A stretch of DNA of 64,000 nt. It comes from Palsa-360 sp963719875. GTDB lineage: Bacteria; Acidobacteriota; Terriglobia; Acidiferrales; UBA7541. The notes under the pieces are model-generated. The model worked only from the letters and a program-made list of their open reading frames with translations, did no database searches and had not been told where the DNA came from. Positions within the stretch are counted from its first letter, which is position 1. Each line of letters starts with the position of its first letter. Shown one piece after another: positions 43,982 through 53,021 of this stretch. Position numbers and translations under genes: made by a program. The stretch spans positions 62,001-126,000 of the forward strand of contig CAVRDJ010000004.1 in assembly GCA_963719875.1 (NCBI GenBank), in the 5' to 3' direction.

Positions 43982-44698
43982 TCACCCCTTCACATACGTG
44001 TCCAAGAACTTCAGCGTAAGCTCCCACGCTTGCTTCGCCGCAGTTTCCTTGTAGGAGGCGCGCGCGTCGCAGAAAAAGCCGTGGTCGGCGTCCGAGAATT
44101 CAACGTTTACGAACATCTTCTTCGCCTCCAGCATGGCGTCGACGATCGCGCGAATGTGTTCTTTCGGGATGTGCGAATCGAGCGCCCCCCAGAAGAACAG
44201 GATCGGGCTATGCTGTTGGGCAACTCGTGGAAGAAGCGCCGGCGCGATTCCTCCGCCATAGAATGAAACTGCCGCCTTCAGGGGAATCGCCGAGTTGGCA
44301 AGAAACGAGACGCGCCCGCCCATGCAGAAGCCGATACTGGCGGTGGCGTTCGGCAAGACGCGCGGATTCCTCTGCAGCCAATCAAAGGATGCGCGCGCGT
44401 CGGCGATCAAACCGTCGGGAGTGAGCGCCTGCATATGCGGCATGCAGGCCGGAAAATTCGAGTAGACGCCTTCGAAGCCCGGGCCCGTGCGGTGAAACAG
44501 TTCCGGCGCGATCGCCACGTAGCCTTGCTTGGCGAAGCGGTCCGCAACGTCGCGAATGTGAGCGTTCACACCGAACGCCTCCTGAAATACCAGCAAGCCC
44601 GGCGCCTTGTCGCCCTCCGCCGGAGTCGCGACGTATGCGTTCATGGACGTTCCATCCGCGACCTGCAGGGCAATTTTTTCCGTGCCTATCGTTCCCAT
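43982..44698 (-). CDS. Dienelactone hydrolase family protein
   Basis: A 238-residue alpha/beta hydrolase of the dienelactone hydrolase family. The nucleophile is cysteine in SIGFCMGGRVSF, the acid is the aspartate in WGALDSHIPKEH and the histidine is in SDADHGFFCDARASY. DLH cleaves dienelactones in chlorocatechol breakdown, though many homologues have other esters. The ATG at 44698 follows GAGGAAAAACCG; the longer frame runs into the repeat at 44803-44874. Confidence 0.9.
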   Translation of the reverse strand: MGTIGTEKIALQVADGTSMNAYVATPAEGDKAPGLLVFQEAFGVNAHIRDVADRFAKQGYVAIAPELFHRTGPGFEGVYSNFPACMPHMQALTPDGLIADARASFDWLQRNPRVLPNATASIGFCMGGRVSFLANSAIPLKAAVSFYGGGIAPALLPRVAQQHSPILFFWGALDSHIPKEHIRAIVDAMLEAKKMFVNVEFSDADHGFFCDARASYKETAAKQAWELTLKFLDTYVKG

Positions 44699-44802
44699 CG
44701 GTTTTTCCTCGCGTATCGGTTTGAAGAGAGCCGACACATCATATCCATTTTCCGGGCGCGCTCCAAGCCGCCGCCGCGCCAAAACGAATTCAAAGCATCC
44801 CA

Positions 44803-44874
44803 GTAGCGTAGGCTTCAGCCTGCGGGTTTTGATATATGCAAGGCCCAACCCCCACAGGCTGAAGCCTGCGCTAC
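44803..44874. repeat. REPIN-like element, AGGCTTCAGCCT family
   Basis: GTAGCGTAGGCTTCAGCCTG and the inverted CAGGCTGAAGCCTGCGCTAC flank a spacer containing GGTTTTGATATATGCAAGGC, similar to the copies at 2446 and 24255. It lies between divergent genes. Confidence 0.88.
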
Positions 44875-44926
44875 TCTCAGAAAAATGAGATAGGATGTCC
44901 TGCGGTAGCGGAAGGAGAGGGAATTC

Positions 44927-45664
44927 GTGTCGCAATTATCTCTTGCGGGGAGAGTAGCGCTGGTGACCGGGGCGGCCAAACGCATCGGCCGAAGTGTGGC
45001 CTTGCGCCTCGCGACGGAAGGCGCGGACGTAGTTGTCAACTATCGCACCTCAAAGGGCGAGGCGGACGAAGTCGTCGCGCAAATCGCGGCCATGGGGAGA
45101 CGCGCGGTGGCGGTGAAGGCCGATGTCGCGAAGAGAGAAGATGTCATCGCACTGTTCGCAGCCGTGCAAAAAGAATTCGGGCGGCTGGATATCCTCGTCA
45201 ACAATGCCGGAATGTTTTTTCCCGCGAAATTTGAGGAACTGACCGAAGAGCAGTGGGATCGTATCCTCGACACAAATTTAAAGTCGCAATTTTTGTGTTC
45301 TCAGGCGGCGGCGCCGATGCTGCGACGGAGCGGCCACGGCCGGATCATCAACTTCGCATCGCTCGGCGGCTTGCTCGCCTGGCCCGCCTACACGCATTAC
45401 TGCGTATCCAAGGCGGGAGTCATCATGCTGACTCGCTGCCTCGCGCGCGCCCTCGCGCCCGAAATTACGGTGAACGCGATCGCGCCTGGCACGATTTCGT
45501 TTCCTGGCGATGCGCCGGAACTTGCGGAGGATTTCATCCGCCGCGCGCCGCTGCACCGAATAGGCACGGCGGAAGATATCGAAGGTGCAGTCGTGTTTCT
45601 CGCCGAGTCGGGATTCGTTACCGGACAAGTGATCGTCGTCGATGGGGGAAGGATTCTCACGTAG
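44927..45664 (+). CDS. Short-chain dehydrogenase/reductase (FabG/pteridine-reductase-like)
   Basis: A 245-residue classical SDR. Cofactor motif TGAAKRIGRSVAL resembles pteridine reductases; NNAG, the catalytic YCVSKAG (YxxxK) and NAIAPGTISFPG are present. The GTG start follows GGAAGGAGAGGG. Its stop codon TAG is part of the GTAG foot of the next repeat, so the last residues (RILT) may have been fixed by that insertion. Substrate uncertain. Confidence 0.88.
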   Translation: MSQLSLAGRVALVTGAAKRIGRSVALRLATEGADVVVNYRTSKGEADEVVAQIAAMGRRAVAVKADVAKREDVIALFAAVQKEFGRLDILVNNAGMFFPAKFEELTEEQWDRILDTNLKSQFLCSQAAAPMLRRSGHGRIINFASLGGLLAWPAYTHYCVSKAGVIMLTRCLARALAPEITVNAIAPGTISFPGDAPELAEDFIRRAPLHRIGTAEDIEGAVVFLAESGFVTGQVIVVDGGRILT

Positions 45665-45792
45665 GACAGGCTTCAGCCTGTCTGCTTTTCTGCCGAGTCA
45701 ACGTGGGGTGACATTACAATCCCACCTTTCGCACTTTCATCCTTCGCTGAGTTTAAGGAACTTCAAAATCCACAGGCTGAAGCCTGCGCTAC
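45661..45792. repeat. Hybrid REPIN-like element with two different arms
   Basis: The left arm GTAGGACAGGCTTCAGCCTG belongs to the GAC-type variant, the right arm CAGGCTGAAGCCTGCGCTAC to the CGC-type. The spacer is about 90 bases, longer than in other copies. Bases 45662-45664 are the stop codon of the SDR gene. Confidence 0.85.
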
Positions 45793-46250
45793 GAGGACGA
45801 ATCCAGTGGAATCGCGCGCGAGGCGAGCAGAGTGACAAATTCCTCATCGGCCTGAAGGAAATCGTAATTCGGCAGCGCGGAGGGATCAGCCCACTCAAAC
45901 CCCTCAAATACCAAATTTTGCAGCGGCACCGAAGGATCGACGTTTGCCTGGAAGAAAATCAATTCGAGCGCTTGCACAGATTCGCGGTAGCGATGTCGCG
46001 TGCGAAAAAGCTCTCTGCCGATGGTGGCCTCCACCCCGAGTTCTTCGCGAAGTTCGCGCGCCAGGGCTTCCTGCGGGGTTTCGCCGGGCTCGACTTTGCC
46101 GCCCGGGAATTCCCATTGCAAGCCGCGCGTATCATCGCGGCGCCGCTGGCAGACTAGAATCTTGGAGTCACGAAGAATCAGCGCCGCAACAACCGTAAGT
46201 TCGGGTTTCCTTGATTTCTCCGGCACAAGCTGGGGTGCACCAACGTCCAT
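45789..46250 (-). CDS. Nudix hydrolase, MutT (8-oxo-dGTP diphosphatase)-like
   Basis: A 153-residue Nudix protein. The complete Nudix box runs from GGKVEPGETPQEALAR to ELREELG. The segment VVAALILRDSKILVCQR and WEFPGGK are typical of MutT-type nucleotide-pool cleaning enzymes. It lies 6 bases downstream of the aceE stop, so it is co-transcribed with that gene. Substrate not proven. Confidence 0.87.
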   Translation of the reverse strand: MDVGAPQLVPEKSRKPELTVVAALILRDSKILVCQRRRDDTRGLQWEFPGGKVEPGETPQEALARELREELGVEATIGRELFRTRHRYRESVQALELIFFQANVDPSVPLQNLVFEGFEWADPSALPNYDFLQADEEFVTLLASRAIPLDSSS

Positions 46251-46256
46251 ATTTAT

Positions 46257-48932
46257 TTACGAGAAGAGCGGGTTCGGCTTGTCAGGGTTGATTTCGAGTT
46301 CCTTGACGGCCTTTTGCACGATCGCCGACTCGATTTTCCCCTCGCGGAACAATTCATACAACGTGGCGAGCGCAATGAATCGCGCATCCACTTCGAAAAA
46401 GTCGCGAAGCGCCGCGCGGCTTTCGCTGCGCCCAAACCCGTCGGTTCCGAGCGAGGCGAGACGCCGCGGCGTCCAACGGCTGATGAGATTGGGAAGGGCT
46501 TTGAGATAATCCGACGCCGCAACGAGCACGCCGTCGGAATCTGCGAGGCACTGCGAAACATACGGCACGCGCGGGTTTTCGCCCGAGTGCAAAAGATTCC
46601 AGCGTTCCGCATCGATCCCATCGGTGTACAGAGCCTTGTAGCTCGTGACGCTCCACACATCCGCGGACACGCCGTATTTTTCTCTCAAAATTTCCTGCGC
46701 CTGCAAGGCTTCGCGCAGGATGGCTCCGCTGCCGAAGAGTTGCGCGCGCAATTTCGATTTCTTGTTTTCCGACGCGCGGAATTTGTACATGCCCTTGAGG
46801 ATCCCGTCCCTGGCGCCCGCGGGCATCGGAGGCATCGCGTAGGGTTCGTTCATGACGGTGATGTAATAAAAAATATTTTCGCCGTCCTTGTACATGCGCC
46901 GGATACCGTCCTGGATGATGACGGCAATCTCATATGCAAACGCGGGGTCGTACGCGCGCATCGTCGGAATCGGCAGGGCGAGAATGTGGCTGTTGCCGTC
47001 CTGGTGTTGCAATCCTTCTCCCGCAAGCGTTGTGCGTCCCGCCGTTCCGCCCAGCATGAATCCGCGGCAGCGCATATCCGCCGCGGCCCAAATAAAATCG
47101 CTGATGCGCTGCAGTCCAAACATCGAATAATAGATAAAGAAGGGAATGGTATTGATCCCGTGGGTGGCATACGCGGAACCCGCGGCGATGAAGGAAGCCA
47201 TCGAGCCCGCTTCGGTGATGCCTTCTTCGAGGATTTGCCCGTCCTTCGCTTCTTTGTAGTAGAGCAGCGTGTGAACGTCGACGGGCTCGTAGAGCTGCCC
47301 GCGGCTGCTGTAAATACCTACCTGCCGAAAAAGAGATTCCATGCCGAACGTGCGCGCCTCATCGGGGACGATCGGAACGACAACCTTCCCGATTTCGGGA
47401 TCGCGCAGCATCTGGCGCAGCATTCCGACAAATGCCATCGTCGTCGAAACTTCGCGGCCTTCGCTGCCGGTAAGGAATTCGCGGAACAGCGCGTCGTGGT
47501 CGGCGACCAACGGCTTGGACCGCACCTTGCGCGCCGGAACGTAACCGCCCAGCGCTTGCCTGCGCGCGCGAATGTACTGGATCTCTCGGCTGTCTTCGGG
47601 GGGAAGATAGAACGGCGTTTCCGCCAGCTGTTCGTCGCTGATCGGAATGCCGAAGCGCGAACGAAACTCGCGAAGCTCGTCTTCATTGAGCTTTTTCTGC
47701 TGGTGAGTGATGTTTCGTCCCTCGCCGCTTTCGCCAAGTCCATAACCCTTGATCGTCCGGGCCAGAATGACGGTGGGAGAACCCTTGTGTTCAAACGCCG
47801 CTTTGTAAGCGGCATACACCTTGCGCGGGTCGTGGCCGCCCTGGCGCATCGTTCGCAGCGCCTCATCCGGAAGATCCTCGACCATTTTCAAGAGGCGCGG
47901 ATCGCCTCCGAACACTTCCCGGCGAACGTACGCGCCCGACTCGACGCTGATCTTTTGCGTTTCGCCGTCCAGCATTTCGCCCAGGCGCTTGGCCAGCAGC
48001 CCGTCCGTGTCTCGTTCAAACAGAGGATCCCAGTCGCTGCCCCACAGAACCTTGATGCAATTCCAGCCGGCGCCCCGGAAGGCAGCTTCCAGTTCCTGCA
48101 CGATTTTTCCATTGCCGCGCACGGGACCGTCTAGGCGCTGCAGGTTGCAATTGATGACAAAAATAATGTTGTCGAGATTTTCGCGCGACGCCAGTGTGAT
48201 CGCGCCCAAAGTTTCCGGCTCGTCCGTTTCGCCGTCCCCCAGAAAGGCCCAGACTTTGGCGTCGGTACGGGGCTTGAGGCTGCGATCTTCGAGATAACGA
48301 TTGAACCGGGCCTGGTAGATGGCCATAAGCGGGCTGAGGCCCATCGACACCGTGGGAAATTCCCAGAAGTCCGGCATCAGCCAGGGATGCGGATAGGAAG
48401 ACAACCCGCCGCCCTCCCGGAGTTCACGGCGGAAGTTTTCCAGTTTTTTCAGGGACAGGCGGCCTTCGAGAAACGCGCGGGCGTAGACGCCCGGAGAAGC
48501 ATGTCCTTGAAAGTAAACCGTGTCGCCCTCGAACTCGTCTGTGCGTCCCCGGAAGAAATGGTTGAACCCGACTTCAAACAGCGTCGCGGCGGAGGCGTAC
48601 GTGGAAATGTGGCCGCCAATGCTGTGGTCGACCCGGTTGGCGCGAACGACCATGGCCAGAGCGTTCCACCGAACCAGGCTCTTAATGCGGCGCTCGATTT
48701 CCTGATCGCCCGGGAAGATGGCCTGTTTTTCAAAGGAAATTGTGTTGAGGTATGGGGTGTTCGCTGTGAAGGGAAGCGCGATGCCGCAGGATTGAGCATG
48801 GCTGCGGAGCCGGTCCAGCAGCGTAATCGCGGATTCCTGGCCTTCTTCTCGTACTAACTGGTCAAACGATTCTACCCATTCCTGTATTTCCTGGGGATCC
48901 ATGCCTAATACCTTGGTGGAATCTTGCTCCAT
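46257..48932 (-). CDS. aceE: Pyruvate dehydrogenase E1 component, homodimeric type
   Basis: An 891-residue thiamine-diphosphate enzyme that decarboxylates pyruvate and feeds the acetyl group to E2. The length and motifs fit the homodimeric AceE: GGHISTYASAATLFEVGFNHF, the ThDP-binding AFLGDGETDEPET ending in NCNLQRLDGPVRGNGK, and VPIVPDEARTFGMESLFRQ. The N-terminal region VEEDQ-like EWVESFDQLVREEG is the E2-contact zone. E2 and E3 genes are not next to it; only a Nudix gene follows. Confidence 0.95.
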   Translation of the reverse strand: MEQDSTKVLGMDPQEIQEWVESFDQLVREEGQESAITLLDRLRSHAQSCGIALPFTANTPYLNTISFEKQAIFPGDQEIERRIKSLVRWNALAMVVRANRVDHSIGGHISTYASAATLFEVGFNHFFRGRTDEFEGDTVYFQGHASPGVYARAFLEGRLSLKKLENFRRELREGGGLSSYPHPWLMPDFWEFPTVSMGLSPLMAIYQARFNRYLEDRSLKPRTDAKVWAFLGDGETDEPETLGAITLASRENLDNIIFVINCNLQRLDGPVRGNGKIVQELEAAFRGAGWNCIKVLWGSDWDPLFERDTDGLLAKRLGEMLDGETQKISVESGAYVRREVFGGDPRLLKMVEDLPDEALRTMRQGGHDPRKVYAAYKAAFEHKGSPTVILARTIKGYGLGESGEGRNITHQQKKLNEDELREFRSRFGIPISDEQLAETPFYLPPEDSREIQYIRARRQALGGYVPARKVRSKPLVADHDALFREFLTGSEGREVSTTMAFVGMLRQMLRDPEIGKVVVPIVPDEARTFGMESLFRQVGIYSSRGQLYEPVDVHTLLYYKEAKDGQILEEGITEAGSMASFIAAGSAYATHGINTIPFFIYYSMFGLQRISDFIWAAADMRCRGFMLGGTAGRTTLAGEGLQHQDGNSHILALPIPTMRAYDPAFAYEIAVIIQDGIRRMYKDGENIFYYITVMNEPYAMPPMPAGARDGILKGMYKFRASENKKSKLRAQLFGSGAILREALQAQEILREKYGVSADVWSVTSYKALYTDGIDAERWNLLHSGENPRVPYVSQCLADSDGVLVAASDYLKALPNLISRWTPRRLASLGTDGFGRSESRAALRDFFEVDARFIALATLYELFREGKIESAIVQKAVKELEINPDKPNPLFS

Positions 48933-49327
48933 GTCTACTTGCCCCCGAGCTCGATTGGTGGCTAACGATTAATTTTACGCCCGAACTGCCACGCGGGCGT
49001 CAAAAATCCAAACGCCAATGGGATTCGGCCGACAAGACGACGTGGCTTGTTAGCAGTTTACGCAACCCGAAGGCGCCGATTCTCCAGCGCCAAAACGAAG
49101 GAATTCGGGCGCCGGCCCCAGGCACAAGCAGCGCCAGGCGTGGCCGCTGCGGAAGAAATCCTTGCGCCCATGGACGATAATATCTTAGCAGGTCCGGCAA
49201 ATCCTGCAATTGCATTTCGCGGTTTGTTGTGACGTTGCGCCGGCATCCTGCCGGCAGTTTTTGAATTCGGTAAAGAGGAATAGATCTGGCGGGGCGTCGG
49301 CGCTACCAATACCACCGACGCCTTCAA
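48933..49327. other. Intergenic stretch with one degenerate repeat
   Basis: About 395 bases between aceE and the tldE-like gene. It holds the repeat at 49234-49306 and no convincing reading frame. Confidence 0.5.
49234..49306. repeat. Degenerate REPIN-like element, GCCGGC(N)GCCGGC family
   Basis: TTGCGCCGGCATCCTGCCGG on the left and CTGGCGGGGCGTCGGCGCTAC on the right are diverged inverted arms; the left foot is TTGC instead of GTAG. The same family is better preserved at 59182-59253. Confidence 0.6.
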
Positions 49328-51007
49328 TCAGTTGCGGCCAGCGGTCAACGCTGGAGCGGGGTAGTCGGGAAGCTTCTCTTTAGTGTTGTCCGCGCGCTTG
49401 ACCTCGAGTTCGTCGAACAGCACCGAGGGACTCACAATCGTCATAAACGGTACGCCGGTGCGATTGCTGACAAGCGGATCATCTCCCGCGGCGACCAGAT
49501 CGCTGCGCAAAGCGCGAACGTCCAGCTCGTTAAAAACCGCCCCACGCACAAGTTCTTCGTGGCCGTCATCGCTCCATACACGGTAGAGCATGCGCGGCGA
49601 AAGTCGTGGTCCCAGAGTATCCACGAAATATCCGTACATCAATCCGCGATTGCGGCATTCGTCGATGAGCTGCTTTTTGAGTCCTTCGCGTGTGCTGGTT
49701 TTGGAGGGCCTGAAAAATAAATTACCCGGAGCGGGCGCCGTGTTGCCGTTTCCGGAGGCCCGGCCATGTCCGTTGGATGCCGGGAAATCGCGGATCGGCG
49801 CTCGCCCGATCAGGTAGTTCACGAGCGTTCCCTTGTCCACCACAGTGACTGGAGCGGCCGGAACACCCTCGTCATCCACCTTGTAGCTGCCTCCCAGGCC
49901 ATGGCCGGCAAATATTTCCAAGGTTGGATCGTCCACTACCGAAATAAAATCGGGCAGAACGCGAGCCCTCCAGCTGCTGGCAAACGCGCCGATTGTGCGG
50001 GCAGGACGGCCCGGCGCCGGCCTGCGTCCCAACACGTTCGGCACGATCAATTCGAAAAACATGTCGGTCGCGGCGTCATTCGAAAAAAGGACCGGCCCGC
50101 GATACTCTTCGTCCACCACCGGCGCCTCGCGCAATGTTTTCATGCCTTCGACCAGCTTGAGCGCGTCCGTCTGAAACTCGTCGGCCGTCGGCAGCTCCTC
50201 GATGTGGTTTGCCGTGTATTGCGGCGAGCGTTCCAGTCTCATGCCGTCGGGCGCCTGTTCACTCGCGCTCAAGAGAATCTGGTAGTGCGCGGATCCGTGC
50301 CGGGTGACGGTCCCTTCCGTGTTCACGAAATACTGGGAGAGCACGGTGAAATTCAGGCTGGCGATGAACGATTGAATCTGCGGGTCGCTCCTATACACGG
50401 CAGTCGCGGACTCCAGCATTTTCGTCCACTTGGCTGGGTCCACTTCCAGCTTCGCCAGCGGCCCGATGGATACGGCCGGCTCAGCCTTGGCGAAATCGTC
50501 CACGGGCTGTTCGATGTTCAGCTGTTTGAGCTGCGCTTTTTTGTTGGAGAATGCCTCGCTGGCGCGCTTGTAGGCCTGGTCGGTCGCCAGCCAGACTTTG
50601 TGACGGATCGCGAGTTCATCGTTGTCCAAGGGGAGAATGTCGCTGATCCCTTGGCCGGCATTGAAGAAACTGTCGAGTTTGTAATCGCCCAGACGTACAA
50701 CGGCGCGGATCAATCGCAAGCGCGTCCGGTTTTGCTCGCGCAGCGCGCCAAACGCCGCGCTGGCATCGAATTGCTCGACGTCGAAGACGCGGTATTCGAT
50801 GTAGAACGGTGAATCGACGTTATCCATTTTCAACTGTGACTTTGACCGGGTAATTTCCGTCTGGAGCGCGCGCAGAATGGGGTCCGAGGCCGCCTCGGCA
50901 GGAAGTTTCGTTTGCTGCGCGGCAACTCCAAATGGCAAAGCTGCTGCCAGGAAAGCCAAAATGATTGTGGCCCTTCGCCATGAGGAGACGCGCCGGGAAA
51001 TTTTCAT
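49328..51007 (-). CDS. Exported TldE/PmbA-like protein without zinc motif
   Basis: A 559-residue TldD/PmbA-superfamily protein with a signal peptide (RRATIILAFLAAALPFGVAAQQ). The fold is recognisable from GHGLGGSYKVDDEGVPAAPVTVV, NGHGRASG and the C-terminal LVSNRTGVPFMTI. Where TldD has HExxxH this protein reads FELIVPNVLGRR, so the zinc site is lost, as in TldE. It overlaps the upstream tldD-like gene by four bases (ATGA), so the two are coupled and should form the TldD-TldE hetero-oligomer, but outside the cytoplasm. Confidence 0.85.
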   Translation of the reverse strand: MKISRRVSSWRRATIILAFLAAALPFGVAAQQTKLPAEAASDPILRALQTEITRSKSQLKMDNVDSPFYIEYRVFDVEQFDASAAFGALREQNRTRLRLIRAVVRLGDYKLDSFFNAGQGISDILPLDNDELAIRHKVWLATDQAYKRASEAFSNKKAQLKQLNIEQPVDDFAKAEPAVSIGPLAKLEVDPAKWTKMLESATAVYRSDPQIQSFIASLNFTVLSQYFVNTEGTVTRHGSAHYQILLSASEQAPDGMRLERSPQYTANHIEELPTADEFQTDALKLVEGMKTLREAPVVDEEYRGPVLFSNDAATDMFFELIVPNVLGRRPAPGRPARTIGAFASSWRARVLPDFISVVDDPTLEIFAGHGLGGSYKVDDEGVPAAPVTVVDKGTLVNYLIGRAPIRDFPASNGHGRASGNGNTAPAPGNLFFRPSKTSTREGLKKQLIDECRNRGLMYGYFVDTLGPRLSPRMLYRVWSDDGHEELVRGAVFNELDVRALRSDLVAAGDDPLVSNRTGVPFMTIVSPSVLFDELEVKRADNTKEKLPDYPAPALTAGRN

Positions 51008-52746
51008 CGCGCACCTCCCGCCGGCAAGGCTGGCGTCGAACTGCCGGATGACTCTTCAAATCCCGGCGCGGGTAAAATCGGAGGACGCTCGCGCGAGGCG
51101 CTGCGCTTCTGGACTTCCATTTCGCTGAACAGCATCGCGGGCGCCGAAGCCGATACCGGAACGCTGCCCGACTCCGCGCCGCAGATTCCGTTGAAAACTT
51201 CCGTCTTATCGCCCGTCAATAAGATTCGATTCAAGGACGCAAGCGGAGTGCCCACAATATCGACTCCACGCACCAACTGGTCCGGCCGGCCGTCGGGATA
51301 CACGCGCCAGACGATCACGGGAAGCACCTGGAATGCCTGCGGGAGTTCGCGCGTCGTCAGCGTGAATCCTCCCTGTACGTCTTCAAAGTAGAGTCCGTAG
51401 GGTTTTCCTTCCCTCTTGACTTCGTCAATGAGCTGCGCGCGCATTTCGGAATCCTTCACCGTCTTCGTCGATTGAACAATCAAATTTCCCTGACGCCCGG
51501 TTGGCATGAACCCGGCTTGATGGCGCCCGTGGCCATTCGATTTCGAAAAATTCGTGATCGGCATGCGCGACATCAGAAAATTTTTGAGGATTCCGTCCTG
51601 AATCAGCGGCACGCGCTGCGAAGGGACTCCTTCGTCATCGTGCGAATACGTGCCTGACAGCGGCACACCGTTAATAGTTCCCAGGGTCGGGTCGTCATAT
51701 ACACTCAGAAACGAAGGCAGCACCGGCTGATTGACTTTTTTCGTGAACGTCTGCCCCTCGGTGTCGCCGCGCTGCCGATGGCCTTCGAGGCGGTGTCCTA
51801 GCACTTCGTGGAAGAAGACCGCCGCTGCTCGTCCGGAAAGAAGCGCCGGGCCGTCGAAAGGCTCGGCCAAAGGAGCATTCCGTAGCGCCTTCAAGTCCGA
51901 CGCCATTTTTTCTTCTTTGGCGGTAAGTTCTTTTTCGGAGGGAAGTCCGTCGGGCTTGGAGGATTCAAATGTCTCGACGCGCACCAGATCCATCCCGTCG
52001 TCCGCCCGCGTGTTGGCTTCGACCACCAGCCTTGCCATGATGCCGGGAGTTTCCACCTTGCTTCCTTCGCTGGAAACAAAATAGGAGGTCGTCTGCTCGA
52101 CTTGTAACGTCACCGAGGAGCTGTAAATTTCGGGATATTTCCGGAAGAGCGCCGAGTATTTCCGAACTTTTTCCTCCCATTCTTTTTGATTGAACGCAAT
52201 GGGAGCGGAGGACGGTTCCACGTGCGCCTGGGCCGCCTCCTGAGAAAAATCGGGAGACTTGTCCTCCTCGGCGGCGGACACGGAGTTGTTGGTCATCACT
52301 TTGGCGTAGGCGGGAGTAGCGCGGCGGTATTCTCGATCGGTCAACTCCCACAAGGTGCGCGAAATCGCGTCCCGGTCATCCGCCAGGGGAAGAGCGCCAG
52401 AGCTGATTCCGGAATCGCGATTCTCGTTATGCGTGTTGTCCATGGCGGGAGTGCCGACGCGCATGGTCACGTCGGCCCAACGGTGATTTCCCACGTTGGA
52501 GGTGACAATCGTGCCATACGTTCCCGCGACGACCATGGTGTGCTGATCGTATACTTCGTAGCTGATGAAATACGGCGCGGGGTCGGATTTTTCCAGGGAG
52601 GTTTTCGCGCGCTCCAGCTCCGCCTGCATGGTCGAGAGGAGGACGCCCTCGCCTTTGTCAACGGCTGGCGCGCTCCAGGCAAGAATTCCACTGGCGGCAA
52701 AGAGGGTGATAAAGAATATCGGAATCGAAAGCCGGAATTGGTTCAT
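51004..52746 (-). CDS. Exported TldD-like zinc metalloprotease
   Basis: A 580-residue metalloprotease of the TldD/PmbA (U62) family with a signal peptide (IPIFFITLFAASGILAWSAPA). The zinc motif is FHEVLGHRLEGHRQ, HExxxH at about residues 313-318; other family segments are SLSVYDDPTLGTINGVPLSG-like LGTINGVPLSGTYSHDDEG and SNGHGRHQAGF. Cytoplasmic TldD/E unwinds and degrades modified peptides; here both partners carry signal peptides. The ATG at 52746 is chosen for the signal peptide; the only GGAGG is 19 bases upstream, so initiation may be weak. Confidence 0.85.
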   Translation of the reverse strand: MNQFRLSIPIFFITLFAASGILAWSAPAVDKGEGVLLSTMQAELERAKTSLEKSDPAPYFISYEVYDQHTMVVAGTYGTIVTSNVGNHRWADVTMRVGTPAMDNTHNENRDSGISSGALPLADDRDAISRTLWELTDREYRRATPAYAKVMTNNSVSAAEEDKSPDFSQEAAQAHVEPSSAPIAFNQKEWEEKVRKYSALFRKYPEIYSSSVTLQVEQTTSYFVSSEGSKVETPGIMARLVVEANTRADDGMDLVRVETFESSKPDGLPSEKELTAKEEKMASDLKALRNAPLAEPFDGPALLSGRAAAVFFHEVLGHRLEGHRQRGDTEGQTFTKKVNQPVLPSFLSVYDDPTLGTINGVPLSGTYSHDDEGVPSQRVPLIQDGILKNFLMSRMPITNFSKSNGHGRHQAGFMPTGRQGNLIVQSTKTVKDSEMRAQLIDEVKREGKPYGLYFEDVQGGFTLTTRELPQAFQVLPVIVWRVYPDGRPDQLVRGVDIVGTPLASLNRILLTGDKTEVFNGICGAESGSVPVSASAPAMLFSEMEVQKRSASRERPPILPAPGFEESSGSSTPALPAGGAR

Positions 52747-52963
52747 GGGGATTTTAGACGTACAACCTCCTGCTTTCGATAGATGCCGAATGGCCGGCTC
52801 GCGCTCAATCGCCTTGTTAGCTGTGCCCAATCGTCTGATCATGCCCGGAATCGCCCCGCCGGGCAAACAGTTTTACATTACAGTTTATCTAAGAGCTCAA
52901 ACGTTGACCTCGCCGTGTGCACGGAACTAAAATGCGTAGACTTCACTGAACAGATGGATTTGA

Positions 52964-52995
52964 GTAGCACAGCCAATCTTGGCTGTGCGCTTTTT
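52964..52995 (+). repeat. Half element of the GCACAGCCA family, terminator-like
   Basis: GTAGCACAGCCAATCTTGGC continues to TGTGCGCTTTTT, giving one hairpin arm of the family seen at 6029-6132, followed by a T-run. It stands alone without an inverted partner, just before the second ACMSD-like gene. Confidence 0.65.
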
Positions 52996-53021
52996 CCGCG
53001 CTTATTTTTGATGGAGGAATC

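Noticed and set aside
44699..44935. N-terminal extension of the dienelactone hydrolase
   Set aside because: It would translate a repeat element; a good ribosome site precedes the shorter start.
46314..48134. Long plus-strand frame of about 600 codons opposite aceE
   Set aside because: It is antisense to a full, well-conserved aceE, has no family motifs and reflects the high GC of the coding strand.
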